The notes under the pieces were generated by a model. The model had not been told where the DNA came from. It did not search any database and saw only the letters and a program-made list of their open reading frames with translations. A DNA stretch of 64,000 bases from UBA9647 sp963739335 (GTDB lineage Bacteria > Bacteroidota > Ignavibacteria > UBA10030): positions 1 through 64,000 of the forward strand of contig CAVUAC010000048.1 in the NCBI GenBank assembly GCA_963739335.1, in the 5' to 3' direction. Positions 56,506-64,000 of this stretch are shown one piece after another. The first letter of the stretch is position 1; every line of letters starts with the position of its first letter. Position numbers and translations under genes: made by a program.

Positions 56506-57900
56506 ATGACTCCAATCAAATTCGGTACGGATGGGTGGCGTGGTCTGATTGCTGCCGACTTCACGTTCGATAACGTCGCAAAGGTGGCGCTGGCGACCGC
56601 AAACTACTTCAAGCGGCACAAGAAAATCAAGAACGGGATTGTCATTGGCTATGACTCGAGGTTCCTCAGCAAGGAATTCGCAGAGACCACCGCAGAGGTG
56701 GTGGCGAACAAAGGAATCAGGGTCATCATCTCCGACAAGATTTCTTCAACGCCGATGGTTTCACTCCTGACAAAGAAGCTCAAGGCTGCAGGAGGAGTGG
56801 TCATCACTGCCAGTCACAATCCTGCTCGCTACAACGGATTCAAGATCAAAGGTGATTTCGGCGGTCCTGCCCATCCCGAGATGATCGAGAAAGTCGAGAA
56901 AGAGCTAAGAAAAGTATTGAAGTCGAAAGTAGAAAGTAAGATGACCTTTGAGCAACTGGTCACGAAGGGCACGATCAAGAAAGTGGACTTCACGGCGGCG
57001 TATGTGGAGGACCTCAGGACAAAGCTGGACATTCCACTGATCGAGTCATCAGGAATCAAGATTGCCTACGATGCGATGTACGGCGCTGGTCAGGGGGTGT
57101 TCTCTCAGCTTGTTCAACCGCGTGCGGAGCTGCGAAACTCGTACAACCCTTCGTTCGGCGGCACACACCCCGAGCCCATTCCGCAGAACATCAAAGATCT
57201 TGCATCCGCAGTTGTGATGAAAGGATGTGATATCGGCATCGCGACGGACGGAGATGCCGACCGCGTTGGCGCTGTGGACGAGAACGGCAATTTCGTGGAC
57301 TCGCATCGTATGTTCGCGATTCTCCTGAAGTACCTGGTCACAGAGAAGCACCTGACGGGTGAGATCGCAAAGTCAATTTCCGTCAGCCAGATGATCAACC
57401 AGATGTGTGTGAAATACGGGCTGAAATTGCATGAAACCCCTGTTGGGTTCAAGTATCTCTGCCGCCTCATGACGGAACGAAACATTCTGATCGCTGCAGA
57501 GGAGAGCGGAGGGTTGGGGCTGCGAGGGCATATTCCCGAACGCGACGGGATTTATGTAGGCCTCCTGCTGTGTGAAGTGATGGCCAAACGGCAGCGGAAG
57601 CTGAGCGAACTCGTCGAGGAGCTTATGATTGAGTTCGGTTGGCACTACTTCAACCGTATCGATGCACATATGACGGAGAAAGAGAAACAGCAGACTCTTG
57701 CTGCCTACAAGAAGGGGATCAAGTCCCTTGGTGGATATCCCGTCAAAAAGGTGGAGACGAAGGATGGCTACAAGTTCTTCTTCGATGACGCATGGGTGCT
57801 GATGCGAGCCTCTGGCACGGAGCCTTTGATACGCTTCTATGCTGAGGCGGATTCAGTGTTCAAGCTGAATGCGCTCTTGAAAGCCGCAACGGAGGTATGA
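56506..57900 (+). CDS. Phosphoglucomutase/phosphomannomutase family protein
   Basis: 464 residues from ATG 56506 (IKFGTDGWRGLIAADFT at the start). Catalytic phosphoserine in ITASHNPARYNGFKIK, metal site ATDGDADRVGAVDENG, sugar loop AAEESGGLGLRGHIPERDG and phosphate-binding RASGTEPLIRFYAEAD. Exact sugar preference (glucose, mannose or glucosamine) cannot be fixed from sequence. It follows eno by 102 bases; a terminator lies downstream. Confidence 0.94.
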   Translation: MTPIKFGTDGWRGLIAADFTFDNVAKVALATANYFKRHKKIKNGIVIGYDSRFLSKEFAETTAEVVANKGIRVIISDKISSTPMVSLLTKKLKAAGGVVITASHNPARYNGFKIKGDFGGPAHPEMIEKVEKELRKVLKSKVESKMTFEQLVTKGTIKKVDFTAAYVEDLRTKLDIPLIESSGIKIAYDAMYGAGQGVFSQLVQPRAELRNSYNPSFGGTHPEPIPQNIKDLASAVVMKGCDIGIATDGDADRVGAVDENGNFVDSHRMFAILLKYLVTEKHLTGEIAKSISVSQMINQMCVKYGLKLHETPVGFKYLCRLMTERNILIAAEESGGLGLRGHIPERDGIYVGLLLCEVMAKRQRKLSELVEELMIEFGWHYFNRIDAHMTEKEKQQTLAAYKKGIKSLGGYPVKKVETKDGYKFFFDDAWVLMRASGTEPLIRFYAEADSVFKLNALLKAATEV

Positions 57901-57946
57901 AAACGAGATTTATCTAGAAACTTCAAGAGAACGGGGAATTCTCCGT

Positions 57947-57983
57947 CAAGCCTCCCTGTTTCACACAGAGGAGGCTTTTTATT
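57947..57983 (+). terminator. Terminator after the phosphohexomutase
   Basis: Stem AAGCCTCC (57949-57956) with GGAGGCTT (57971-57978), then TTTATTTT. Confidence 0.85.
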
Positions 57984-58017
57984 TTCAATCTGGCGTTGAA
58001 ATTCTGGAGAACTCTGC

Positions 58018-60486
58018 GTGAAACGAACGATCTTCCTGGCAGTATCAACTCTGCTCTTTTGCACGGCCCGTATCCTTGCGGGCAATAATCCCAAGACTGC
58101 TCTTGCGGTTCGGACACCGGTTGCGCCCAAAATCGACGGCACCCTCGATGAGCCGGAGTGGAAACTGGCAAAGCCGCTCGTGGACTTCGTTCAACTGGTG
58201 CCGAACGAAGGGTCTGAGCCGACAGAGAAGACGGAGATTCGGATTCTCTATGATGACGAAGCGCTCTATGTTGGCTGCACGATGTATGACTCTGAGCCGT
58301 CGAAGATCGTGGCGCGCCTGGCCCGTCGTGACGATGAAGTAGAATCTGATTACATCAACATTTTGCTTGACAGCTACCACGATCACCAGACAGACTTTGA
58401 GTTCAGGATCAATGCTTCCGGCGTGAAAGTCGACGTTCTCCGATATGATGACGGTCGACAGGTGGATTATTCGTGGGATCCAGTATGGGAGGTTAAGACA
58501 CGAATCACGAATGAAGGATGGGTCGCGGAAGTCAGAATCCCGTTCAGGGTGTTGCGGTACTCCGATCAGCAAAACCGGGAATGGGGGGTGCAGATCATCC
58601 GTCGCATTTCGCGAAAAAAGGAGGAGATCCATTGGGCCCTCATCAAAGCGAGCGACAACGGGTGGCCGTCGAAGTTCGGTCACCTGGCCGGATTCGATCG
58701 TCTCCCATCTTCTACCGCGGCAGAAATCCTTCCATACTCTGCCGGCAGCGGTGAATTCGTTCCCATCTCGCCTGCCAATCCGCAGGGTAGACAATTTACA
58801 CCCAATGCAGGGTTCGACTTGAAGTACCGTCCCAGCGCGTTGCTGACCATCGATGCGACGGTCAATCCCGATTTCGGGCAGGTCGAGGCAGATCCAGCAG
58901 TTCTCAACCTGACCACGTTTCAGACGTTCTTTCCTGAAAAGAGGCCATTCTTCATCGAAGGTTCTCAGATCATTCACTTCTCAACGTTCGGTGACAACGC
59001 CGGACCCGGTTTGTTCTATTCAAGGAGGATCGGCAGGGCGATCAGCGTTGATGCACCTCCGGGCGGATACGTGCAGGACCAGCCCAAGTTCGCGACGATT
59101 TTGGGAGCAGTGAAAGTCTCCGGAAAAACTGAGGGTGGGCTGTCGATCGGCGCGCTCGAAGCCGTTACGAAGCAGGAGAAAGCTACCCTTGTCGATTCGC
59201 TGGGGAACAAGTCCGATCAGGTTGTCGAGCCGTTCTCGAACTTCAGCCTGATTCGTCTGAAGCAGGACTTTCTTGAGAATTCCAACGTAGGGATGATCGT
59301 CACCAATGTCACGCGGGACGGTACACTTCCCGCCTATACCGCAGGTCTTGACTGGAATTTGAGGTTTCTCGAAAGCGTCTACCGAATTGATGGTTTTCTT
59401 GCTGCGTCGCACACGACGAACGCCGACCCAATCGTCCAGAATGCCAATGGGTACCACGATGGACCTGCGGGAAGACTGAACATCAATAAGGAAGGGGGCG
59501 AGCACTGGAGATGGTCGCTGGGATATGATTTCACTTCTAAAGGATTCAATGTCAATGACATCGGATTCTTCAGGAGGCCGAACGATCGCGGTACCGTCAA
59601 CACACTTCAATACCGCGAGGACATTCCATCGGAATCATACCAGCGCTGGAATCTCACTGCGCTCTATCACTATAGAACAAACTTCGACAACGCCGAGCTC
59701 TGGAACATGTTCCAATTGCAGGGCGACCTCTTGCTGAGAAGCTATTGGGAGATCCAGACTCAGGCCAGCGTTGACTATGGCAAGTACGATGACAGAGAAA
59801 CTCGGGGGAATGGTCTCTATCGGAAACCTGTGAGCCGAAATTACATGGCCTTCATCACTTCCGATCCTCGTTTGCCAGTGGTCGGGGGCCTCCAGCTCAT
59901 TACAGGGAACGATACTCGCGGCAGCAGCACTTGGAGCACGATGGCACAAATGGAGGTCAGACCTGCATCGAACGTGACGGTCCAGTTCTCTCTCACCCAC
60001 ACTGAGACGTACCGGTTTTTCGCTTGGGTTGTGAACAGGACGGTGGCTGACGATCCTACGCTCCCGTCGAACACTACAAGCAGCATATTTGCCCAGCGCA
60101 CCGTGAGCCAATGGGATCTTACGACGCGTGGCTCGTTTGTCTTCGCCCAGAACCTCACGCTGCAATACTACCTTCAGGTGTTCGCGGCAAAAGGAAAATT
60201 CGAAAACACGCAGCGGATGGTTTCGGATGATACGTTCGTGCCGTACGTGTTTGATCCTCCGATATCAAACAACCCATCCGATTTTACCAATCTTTCTTTG
60301 AAATCCAACGTCGTTTTGCGGTGGGAGTACCTGCCGGGCAGCACGATCTTCCTCGTCTGGTCACAGGCAAGGCAGGGAGCTGGAGGCAACTACCAGACTG
60401 CCTTCTGGGACAATGTTTCGAACACATTCTCCTTACCGGCGGACAATGTCGTTTTGTTGAAGATTAGCTACTGGTTTAGTATCTAG
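58018..60486 (+). CDS. DUF5916 outer-membrane protein with N-terminal CBM9-like domain
   Basis: 822 residues from GTG 58018. Signal peptide to about residue 21 (LLFCTARILAG). Residues ~35-215 are a family-9 carbohydrate-binding-like domain: PKIDGTLDEPEWKLAKPL, ILYDDEALYVGCTMYDSEPS, DFEFRINASGVKVDVLRYDD, VAEVRIPFRVLRY. The rest is DUF5916, a beta-barrel with many short amphipathic strands (NPDFGQVEADPAVLNLTTF, FFPEKRPFFIEGS are the family hallmarks), ending LLKISYWFSI. Common in Bacteroidetes and relatives; ligand unknown. Confidence 0.92.
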   Translation: MKRTIFLAVSTLLFCTARILAGNNPKTALAVRTPVAPKIDGTLDEPEWKLAKPLVDFVQLVPNEGSEPTEKTEIRILYDDEALYVGCTMYDSEPSKIVARLARRDDEVESDYINILLDSYHDHQTDFEFRINASGVKVDVLRYDDGRQVDYSWDPVWEVKTRITNEGWVAEVRIPFRVLRYSDQQNREWGVQIIRRISRKKEEIHWALIKASDNGWPSKFGHLAGFDRLPSSTAAEILPYSAGSGEFVPISPANPQGRQFTPNAGFDLKYRPSALLTIDATVNPDFGQVEADPAVLNLTTFQTFFPEKRPFFIEGSQIIHFSTFGDNAGPGLFYSRRIGRAISVDAPPGGYVQDQPKFATILGAVKVSGKTEGGLSIGALEAVTKQEKATLVDSLGNKSDQVVEPFSNFSLIRLKQDFLENSNVGMIVTNVTRDGTLPAYTAGLDWNLRFLESVYRIDGFLAASHTTNADPIVQNANGYHDGPAGRLNINKEGGEHWRWSLGYDFTSKGFNVNDIGFFRRPNDRGTVNTLQYREDIPSESYQRWNLTALYHYRTNFDNAELWNMFQLQGDLLLRSYWEIQTQASVDYGKYDDRETRGNGLYRKPVSRNYMAFITSDPRLPVVGGLQLITGNDTRGSSTWSTMAQMEVRPASNVTVQFSLTHTETYRFFAWVVNRTVADDPTLPSNTTSSIFAQRTVSQWDLTTRGSFVFAQNLTLQYYLQVFAAKGKFENTQRMVSDDTFVPYVFDPPISNNPSDFTNLSLKSNVVLRWEYLPGSTIFLVWSQARQGAGGNYQTAFWDNVSNTFSLPADNVVLLKISYWFSI

Positions 60487-60538
60487 TAGAAGTCTCGGTT
60501 GTCGATCAACATTCCAGAATCGAAGACCAGAAACTGTT

Positions 60539-62017
60539 ATGGAGCAAGGCGAAACGAGGATTCTCAATCGTGGTGACGAGATCGTCTTGAGGGTGGATGA
60601 CGCGGCCTTTGAGGGACGGACGGTCGGTCGCCATGAAGGCCTTGTTGTTTTTGTCGATGGGGCAGTTCCGGGCGATACCGTCAGAGTCCGGGTCCTCAAG
60701 GCCAAAAAGAACTACGCTGAAGCGAAGGTCCTGTCCGTTGAGCAGGCCTCACCGCACCGTGTAACACCTCGATGCAAGCACTTCGGCCCTTGCGGAGGGT
60801 GCAGGTGGCAAAACGTTGACTATCGGATTCAGCTCCGCTTCAAGCAACAGCACGTCGTCGATGCGTTTGAGCGTATCGGGGGCTTCTCCAACCCGAACGT
60901 CCTTCCCATCATCGGTTCTGACGACCTGTATTTCTATCGGAACAAGATGGAATACTCCTTCGCCGATAGAGAATGGCTCGAGTCAGCGCCGACAAAGGGG
61001 GCACCTCGTCCAACCCGAGATTACTTCGAATTGCGAAATGCCAATTTCGAAATTGACAATCCGCAATCCGCAATTCACTTGGGTCTGCACGTCCCCCAGC
61101 GCTACGACAAGGTTCTGGAAATCACCGAGTGTCATCTCCAATCCGAAATCTCAAATGAAATCCTGAACTTTGTCCGAACGTTTACCCGCCGTGAGGGTCT
61201 CCCCGTTTATTCCTCAGATGACGACGCGGGGTATCTCCGCTTTCTTGTTATACGACAGAGCCGACGGACAAATGAGCTCATGGTCAACCTTGTGACCTAT
61301 GATGATCGTCCGCAAATCATGGAGCATTTCACGGCCGGGTTGCTCACCGCAATTCCTTCGGTTACGACAGTTGTCAATACCATCAACTCAAAGAAGGCCC
61401 AGATTGCATTCGGTGATCGTGAGAAGGTCTATGCGGGTGACGGTTTCATCCACGAGAAACTTGGCGAGTTAGTGTTTACGATCTCAGCGAGCTCCTTCTT
61501 CCAGACAAACACGGTACAAGCCGAACGGCTCTACACGGTTGCCAAGAGTTTTGCTGCGTTGAAACCGTCAGACATCCTTTGGGATCTCTATTCTGGTACC
61601 GGCTCCATTGCGCTGTTCGTTTCAGACGCCGTGCGGCAGGTGGTCGGAGTGGAATCAGTGGAGAGTGCCGTGCAGGATGCCGAACGCAACGCGCTCGCAA
61701 ACCACATCGAGAACTGCACATTCATACTTGGCGATCTAAAAGATCGACTGACAAAGGCTCGGGCCTGGATCGCATCGCATCCGAAACCGGATGTCATGAT
61801 CATCGATCCCCCGCGAAGCGGCATGCATCCAAAAGTAGTGGACGAGATCCTTGCTCTGGCCCCGCGCCGAATCGTCTACGTCAGCTGCAACCCGGCATCA
61901 CAGGCGCGGGACCTGAAAATCATGGCAGCTCGCTATGACGTCCTCGCCCTGCAGCCTGTCGACATGTTCCCGCACACCTATCACATCGAAAACGTCGCGC
62001 AACTGATCTTGCGGTAA
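60539..62017 (+). CDS. rlmD: 23S rRNA (uracil1939-C5)-methyltransferase RlmD
   Basis: 492 residues. N-terminal TRAM domain (HEGLVVFVDGAVPGDTVRVR), four-Cys iron-sulfur site (CKHFGPCGGCRWQ plus Cys in CHLQ region), SAM motif DLYSGTGSIALFV, IDPPRSGMHPKVVDE, and the catalytic Cys in YVSCNPASQARD. RumA/RlmD and RlmCD types share this layout, so the target uridine may vary. Residues around 160-182 (FELRNANFEIDNPQSAIH) appear inserted and encode a low-complexity repeat; see the repeat feature. Confidence 0.92.
   Translation: MEQGETRILNRGDEIVLRVDDAAFEGRTVGRHEGLVVFVDGAVPGDTVRVRVLKAKKNYAEAKVLSVEQASPHRVTPRCKHFGPCGGCRWQNVDYRIQLRFKQQHVVDAFERIGGFSNPNVLPIIGSDDLYFYRNKMEYSFADREWLESAPTKGAPRPTRDYFELRNANFEIDNPQSAIHLGLHVPQRYDKVLEITECHLQSEISNEILNFVRTFTRREGLPVYSSDDDAGYLRFLVIRQSRRTNELMVNLVTYDDRPQIMEHFTAGLLTAIPSVTTVVNTINSKKAQIAFGDREKVYAGDGFIHEKLGELVFTISASSFFQTNTVQAERLYTVAKSFAALKPSDILWDLYSGTGSIALFVSDAVRQVVGVESVESAVQDAERNALANHIENCTFILGDLKDRLTKARAWIASHPKPDVMIIDPPRSGMHPKVVDEILALAPRRIVYVSCNPASQARDLKIMAARYDVLALQPVDMFPHTYHIENVAQLILR
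61019..61085 (+). repeat. In-frame low-complexity repeat inside rlmD
   Basis: The DNA reads in short similar phrases (cgaattgcgaaatgcc, aatttcgaaattgac, aatccgcaatccgcaattc) and encodes YFELRNANFEIDNPQSAIH between the core motifs of rlmD. A second, shorter phrase of the same style (aatccgaaatctcaaatgaaatc) occurs at 61140-61162. Family members usually go directly from the N-terminal part to the 'LGLHVP' strand here. Confidence 0.55.
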
Positions 62018-62040
62018 CGAGTCGCTGGGACACATGAAAA

Positions 62041-62076
62041 GCAAAAAGCCCCCGGAAAGAATCGGAGGCTTTTTCG
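62041..62076. terminator. Bidirectional terminator between rlmD and the convergent gene
   Basis: Stem AAAAAGCC (62043-62050) with GGCTTTTT (62067-62074), with T runs on both strands. It fits termination of rlmD from the left and of the minus-strand gene ending at 62107. Confidence 0.8.
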
Positions 62077-62106
62077 CGTCTACGAAGAATTTCTCTTCCA
62101 AGTTTA

Positions 62107-62724
62107 TCATGCGTCCAGCGTTTTCCTCCGGAAAGACCGGAGAATCCAGTAGATTGCTCCCACACCAAGAAGAATGTTAGCAGCGATGATGTACCATTGC
62201 GTGCCGATATCGAGTTTTGCTGCGCAGAGCTTTTGTGCCTGCTGGACGGCCGCCTCGGACAGGAGTGTGCTGAACTCACCAGAGTAATCCGCCCGTTCAT
62301 CGTATAGCAGCTTCGCATCAGAAACGTTTACGAGGCGAATATGCAGGACGTAATGCTTGTCCAGGCGAGTAGCTTGGGCATGAATTATTTTTTCAACCCC
62401 TAGCACCTTTCCGAGTTCGGCGATGCGCAAGGGAGTGTCGAACTGCTCGAACCTCCTGGTGCCGGCACCACGAACAGAGGTGCCCCTCATCGTATCCTGA
62501 TGGATGAGTTCGAATCGCTTGGATTGTGACACAGTTCCTTCGAATCGTTGTGTCAGCTGAAAGCCCTCTTCCGTGGATAAGCCTACTGTTTCGAAAGGGA
62601 GAACGGCCAGCTTCTGCCGATGATCAGCCAGTCCAGAGGTCAGCGCGTTTTGGCAAAAACCCCGTGCAGCGAGGAGAAAAACCATCAGGAATAGTGCTGC
62701 TGCCTTTTTCGAAGGTGAATTCAT
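62107..62724 (-). CDS. Hypothetical envelope protein (CsgG/DUF2380-like) with C-terminal membrane anchor
   Basis: 205 residues. Signal-like N-terminus (KKAAALFLMVFLLAARGFC), then a CsgG/TolB-N-like alpha/beta domain: KLAVLPFETVGLSTEEGFQL, RFELIHQDTM, ELGKVLGVEKIIHAQATRLD, YVLHIRLVNVSDAKLLYDE. It ends with one membrane helix (WYIIAANILLGVGAIYWILR) and a basic tail. The pattern 'acquire-signal, test presence of factor' is typical of lipoprotein-related secretion or stress proteins, but function is unknown. Preceded by the next gene on the same strand. Confidence 0.72.
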   Translation of the reverse strand: MNSPSKKAAALFLMVFLLAARGFCQNALTSGLADHRQKLAVLPFETVGLSTEEGFQLTQRFEGTVSQSKRFELIHQDTMRGTSVRGAGTRRFEQFDTPLRIAELGKVLGVEKIIHAQATRLDKHYVLHIRLVNVSDAKLLYDERADYSGEFSTLLSEAAVQQAQKLCAAKLDIGTQWYIIAANILLGVGAIYWILRSFRRKTLDA

Positions 62725-62761
62725 AGCTCTGGCAACGTCAGTGGCGGATTCAAGGGTCTCC

Positions 62762-64000
62762 CTATTCCATTCTTAGTGCTGTCTGGCGGGCGATGTTCGA
62801 CCTTCGAATAATCGAGGAAGCCTGGGCCGGGGTAATAGAAATCGGCTGGGGCTCTTCAACGAAGACAGCCTCGATACGCTCGCTGACGATAAGGCTGTCT
62901 GAAGCTGACGCGGAGAAGCTGATCGGGATATTGAGCGATGAATCAGGGAATGCCGCCCACTGGAGTGCGATCGACCTGTTCGTCGATGATAACGCAAATG
63001 GTGACGACACGTTCGAGAACTTTCCCTTGATGGTCGAAAGAGTCACCCGCAGGCGGTACGGTCGGTACTTCATCTTGAGCTGTATGAGCAAATCGACGGA
63101 TCGCGTGCTGTCCTTCCGGCTCGTCTGAATGTTCCGGTTGATATCGATCCAGGGCTGTGCCGGTGTTGGAAGCGAATGATCGAACTCCGCCTCCGTCGTG
63201 GATCCTCGAAGCGTAGTGTCACGCCCGCAAAAGACGAGGCGCGTGTTCTTCAAATATTCAGAACTTCGCACGACGAGCGTGCCACGCGTTGAGTCCAGGT
63301 TGAAGGTCTCTTCAACTACGATTGATGGTTGCCATTCCTTCGAATAAGAATCTCGAGAGGAAAGAACCACCACCGTGGCAACGAAGAGCAGAACAACAAT
63401 GGTGCCTGCAGTTTTTTGTCTGAATTTTTGCAGCAGTGATAGATCGTTGCGCGCGTCGTAGTATACCGCGGCAAAGCCCAGAAGGAACGGAAATGCCCAA
63501 AAAGAAAAGAAGAGAACATAGCCGATGTGCATCACCGCATTGATCGTCGGCGTGATCTCGGGCTGAGAATGGCTGAATCGTGCCAAGAAGTCAAAAGCCT
63601 CGGAGAACATCAACCTGAACATGAAATGGGGTGAAAGAAGCCAGAAGAGGACCTTGAGAATCGGCTGTCGTATGAGCATTGCGAGAGCAAGAAGCAAGAG
63701 CGCGGTGGCAGGATAGAGCGCGAGCTTGATGGAAAGAAGCGCGCACAAAACCACAAACACCACCAGAAACACAAATGCCCGGAGATAGTACGAATAAGGA
63801 TCATGTCGTAGGCGGAGTTTGTCGGAGACTTGCAGTGAGATCCAGATCCCGATGCCTGCGCCGAATATGCCGAGAACATAATAGCTGTTGATATCGGCCA
63901 TCCAGGGGAACCGCACGCCCTTCATGAGAGAGACCACGTTCTCCGAGAGCCAAATGCAGGTCTGGATGATGAGCATCAAGAGATAGAGTTTCAGTCCCGG
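62762..64000 (-). CDS. Polytopic membrane protein with C-terminal periplasmic domain (5' partial)
   Basis: The frame is open to the right edge (upstream residues PGLKLYLL before the first Met), so the N-terminal part lies outside the window. At least 413 residues are visible: about eight membrane helices (GIFGAGIGIWISLQV, AFVFLVVFVVLCALLSIKLA, ALLLLALAMLIRQPI, IVVLLFVATVVVLSS) followed by ~190 residues of beta-rich soluble sequence. It could be the membrane half of an ERMP1/M28-like peptidase, but no zinc motif is visible in this part. Function not assigned. Confidence 0.65.
   Translation of the reverse strand, partial: PGLKLYLLMLIIQTCIWLSENVVSLMKGVRFPWMADINSYYVLGIFGAGIGIWISLQVSDKLRLRHDPYSYYLRAFVFLVVFVVLCALLSIKLALYPATALLLLALAMLIRQPILKVLFWLLSPHFMFRLMFSEAFDFLARFSHSQPEITPTINAVMHIGYVLFFSFWAFPFLLGFAAVYYDARNDLSLLQKFRQKTAGTIVVLLFVATVVVLSSRDSYSKEWQPSIVVEETFNLDSTRGTLVVRSSEYLKNTRLVFCGRDTTLRGSTTEAEFDHSLPTPAQPWIDINRNIQTSRKDSTRSVDLLIQLKMKYRPYRLRVTLSTIKGKFSNVSSPFALSSTNRSIALQWAAFPDSSLNIPISFSASASDSLIVSERIEAVFVEEPQPISITPAQASSIIRRSNIARQTALRME

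Overview
The window looks like a chromosomal segment from a Gram-negative bacterium of the Bacteroidetes/Ignavibacteria/Chlorobi lineage, probably a metagenome-assembled genome. The lineage call is inference from several genes: a beta-propeller protein ending in a FlgD/T9SS-like sorting domain, a DUF3276 (PUR-type) protein, a BatA-type VWA membrane protein, a patatin-BamA fusion, a PDZ-membrane-GAF-PP2C phosphatase, a DUF5916 outer-membrane protein, ThyX, and many lipoproteins. Genes are densely packed on both strands. I saw no rRNA, tRNA, CRISPR array, prophage or insertion sequence.

Layout. 1-2400: end of a propeller protein, a repeat-rich spacer, and the DUF3276 gene with a terminator. 2450-10500: the classic yceD-rpmF, plsX-fabH-fabD-fabG-fabG-acpP-fabF-rnc fatty-acid cluster. 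10504-15971: gcvP (overlapping rnc), a CoA-binding protein, a one-POTRA BamA-like barrel, rsmE. 16009-23223 (minus): histidine degradation (fchA, ftcD, hutI, hutU) with a ketopantoate-reductase-like gene, a small coupled gene, a lipoprotein form of RidA and an adenosine-specific-kinase-family gene; hutH is not here. 23361-26461 (minus): a REC-histidine kinase, a REC-sigma54 activator and a SixA-type phosphatase. 26765-29093: adenosine deaminase, a metallo-beta-lactamase-fold protein with two plausible starts, a lipoprotein. 29109-38147: hflX and a BatA-like gene (minus), then the patatin-BamA and PP2C genes (plus). 39659-41501: a lower-GC accessory patch holding a truncated DNA methyltransferase, an EVE-domain protein whose second half looks like a PD-(D/E)XK nuclease, a small orphan gene, and a fragment resembling a type II restriction enzyme tail. 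41570-46825 (minus): folA, thyX, an M49-like lipoprotein, aguA and aguB. 47029-48497: three small membrane or secreted genes. 48618-64000: a histidine kinase and purA, then murA, a membrane peptidase-MA/TPR protein, eno, a phosphohexomutase, a DUF5916 protein, rlmD, and two minus-strand envelope genes at the right edge.

The most novel item is the EVE plus putative nuclease protein beside restriction-modification debris. It could be a single-protein modification-dependent restriction factor or the remnant of a defence island.

Sequence quality matters here. Seven single-base insertions break fabG, fabG and fabF within about 2 kb, one more breaks the first gene, and three apparent one-base losses lie in or next to homopolymers (aguB, the EVE gene, the small gene after hutU). 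I read these as mostly sequencing or assembly indels rather than true pseudogenes, and give corrected gene models where possible.
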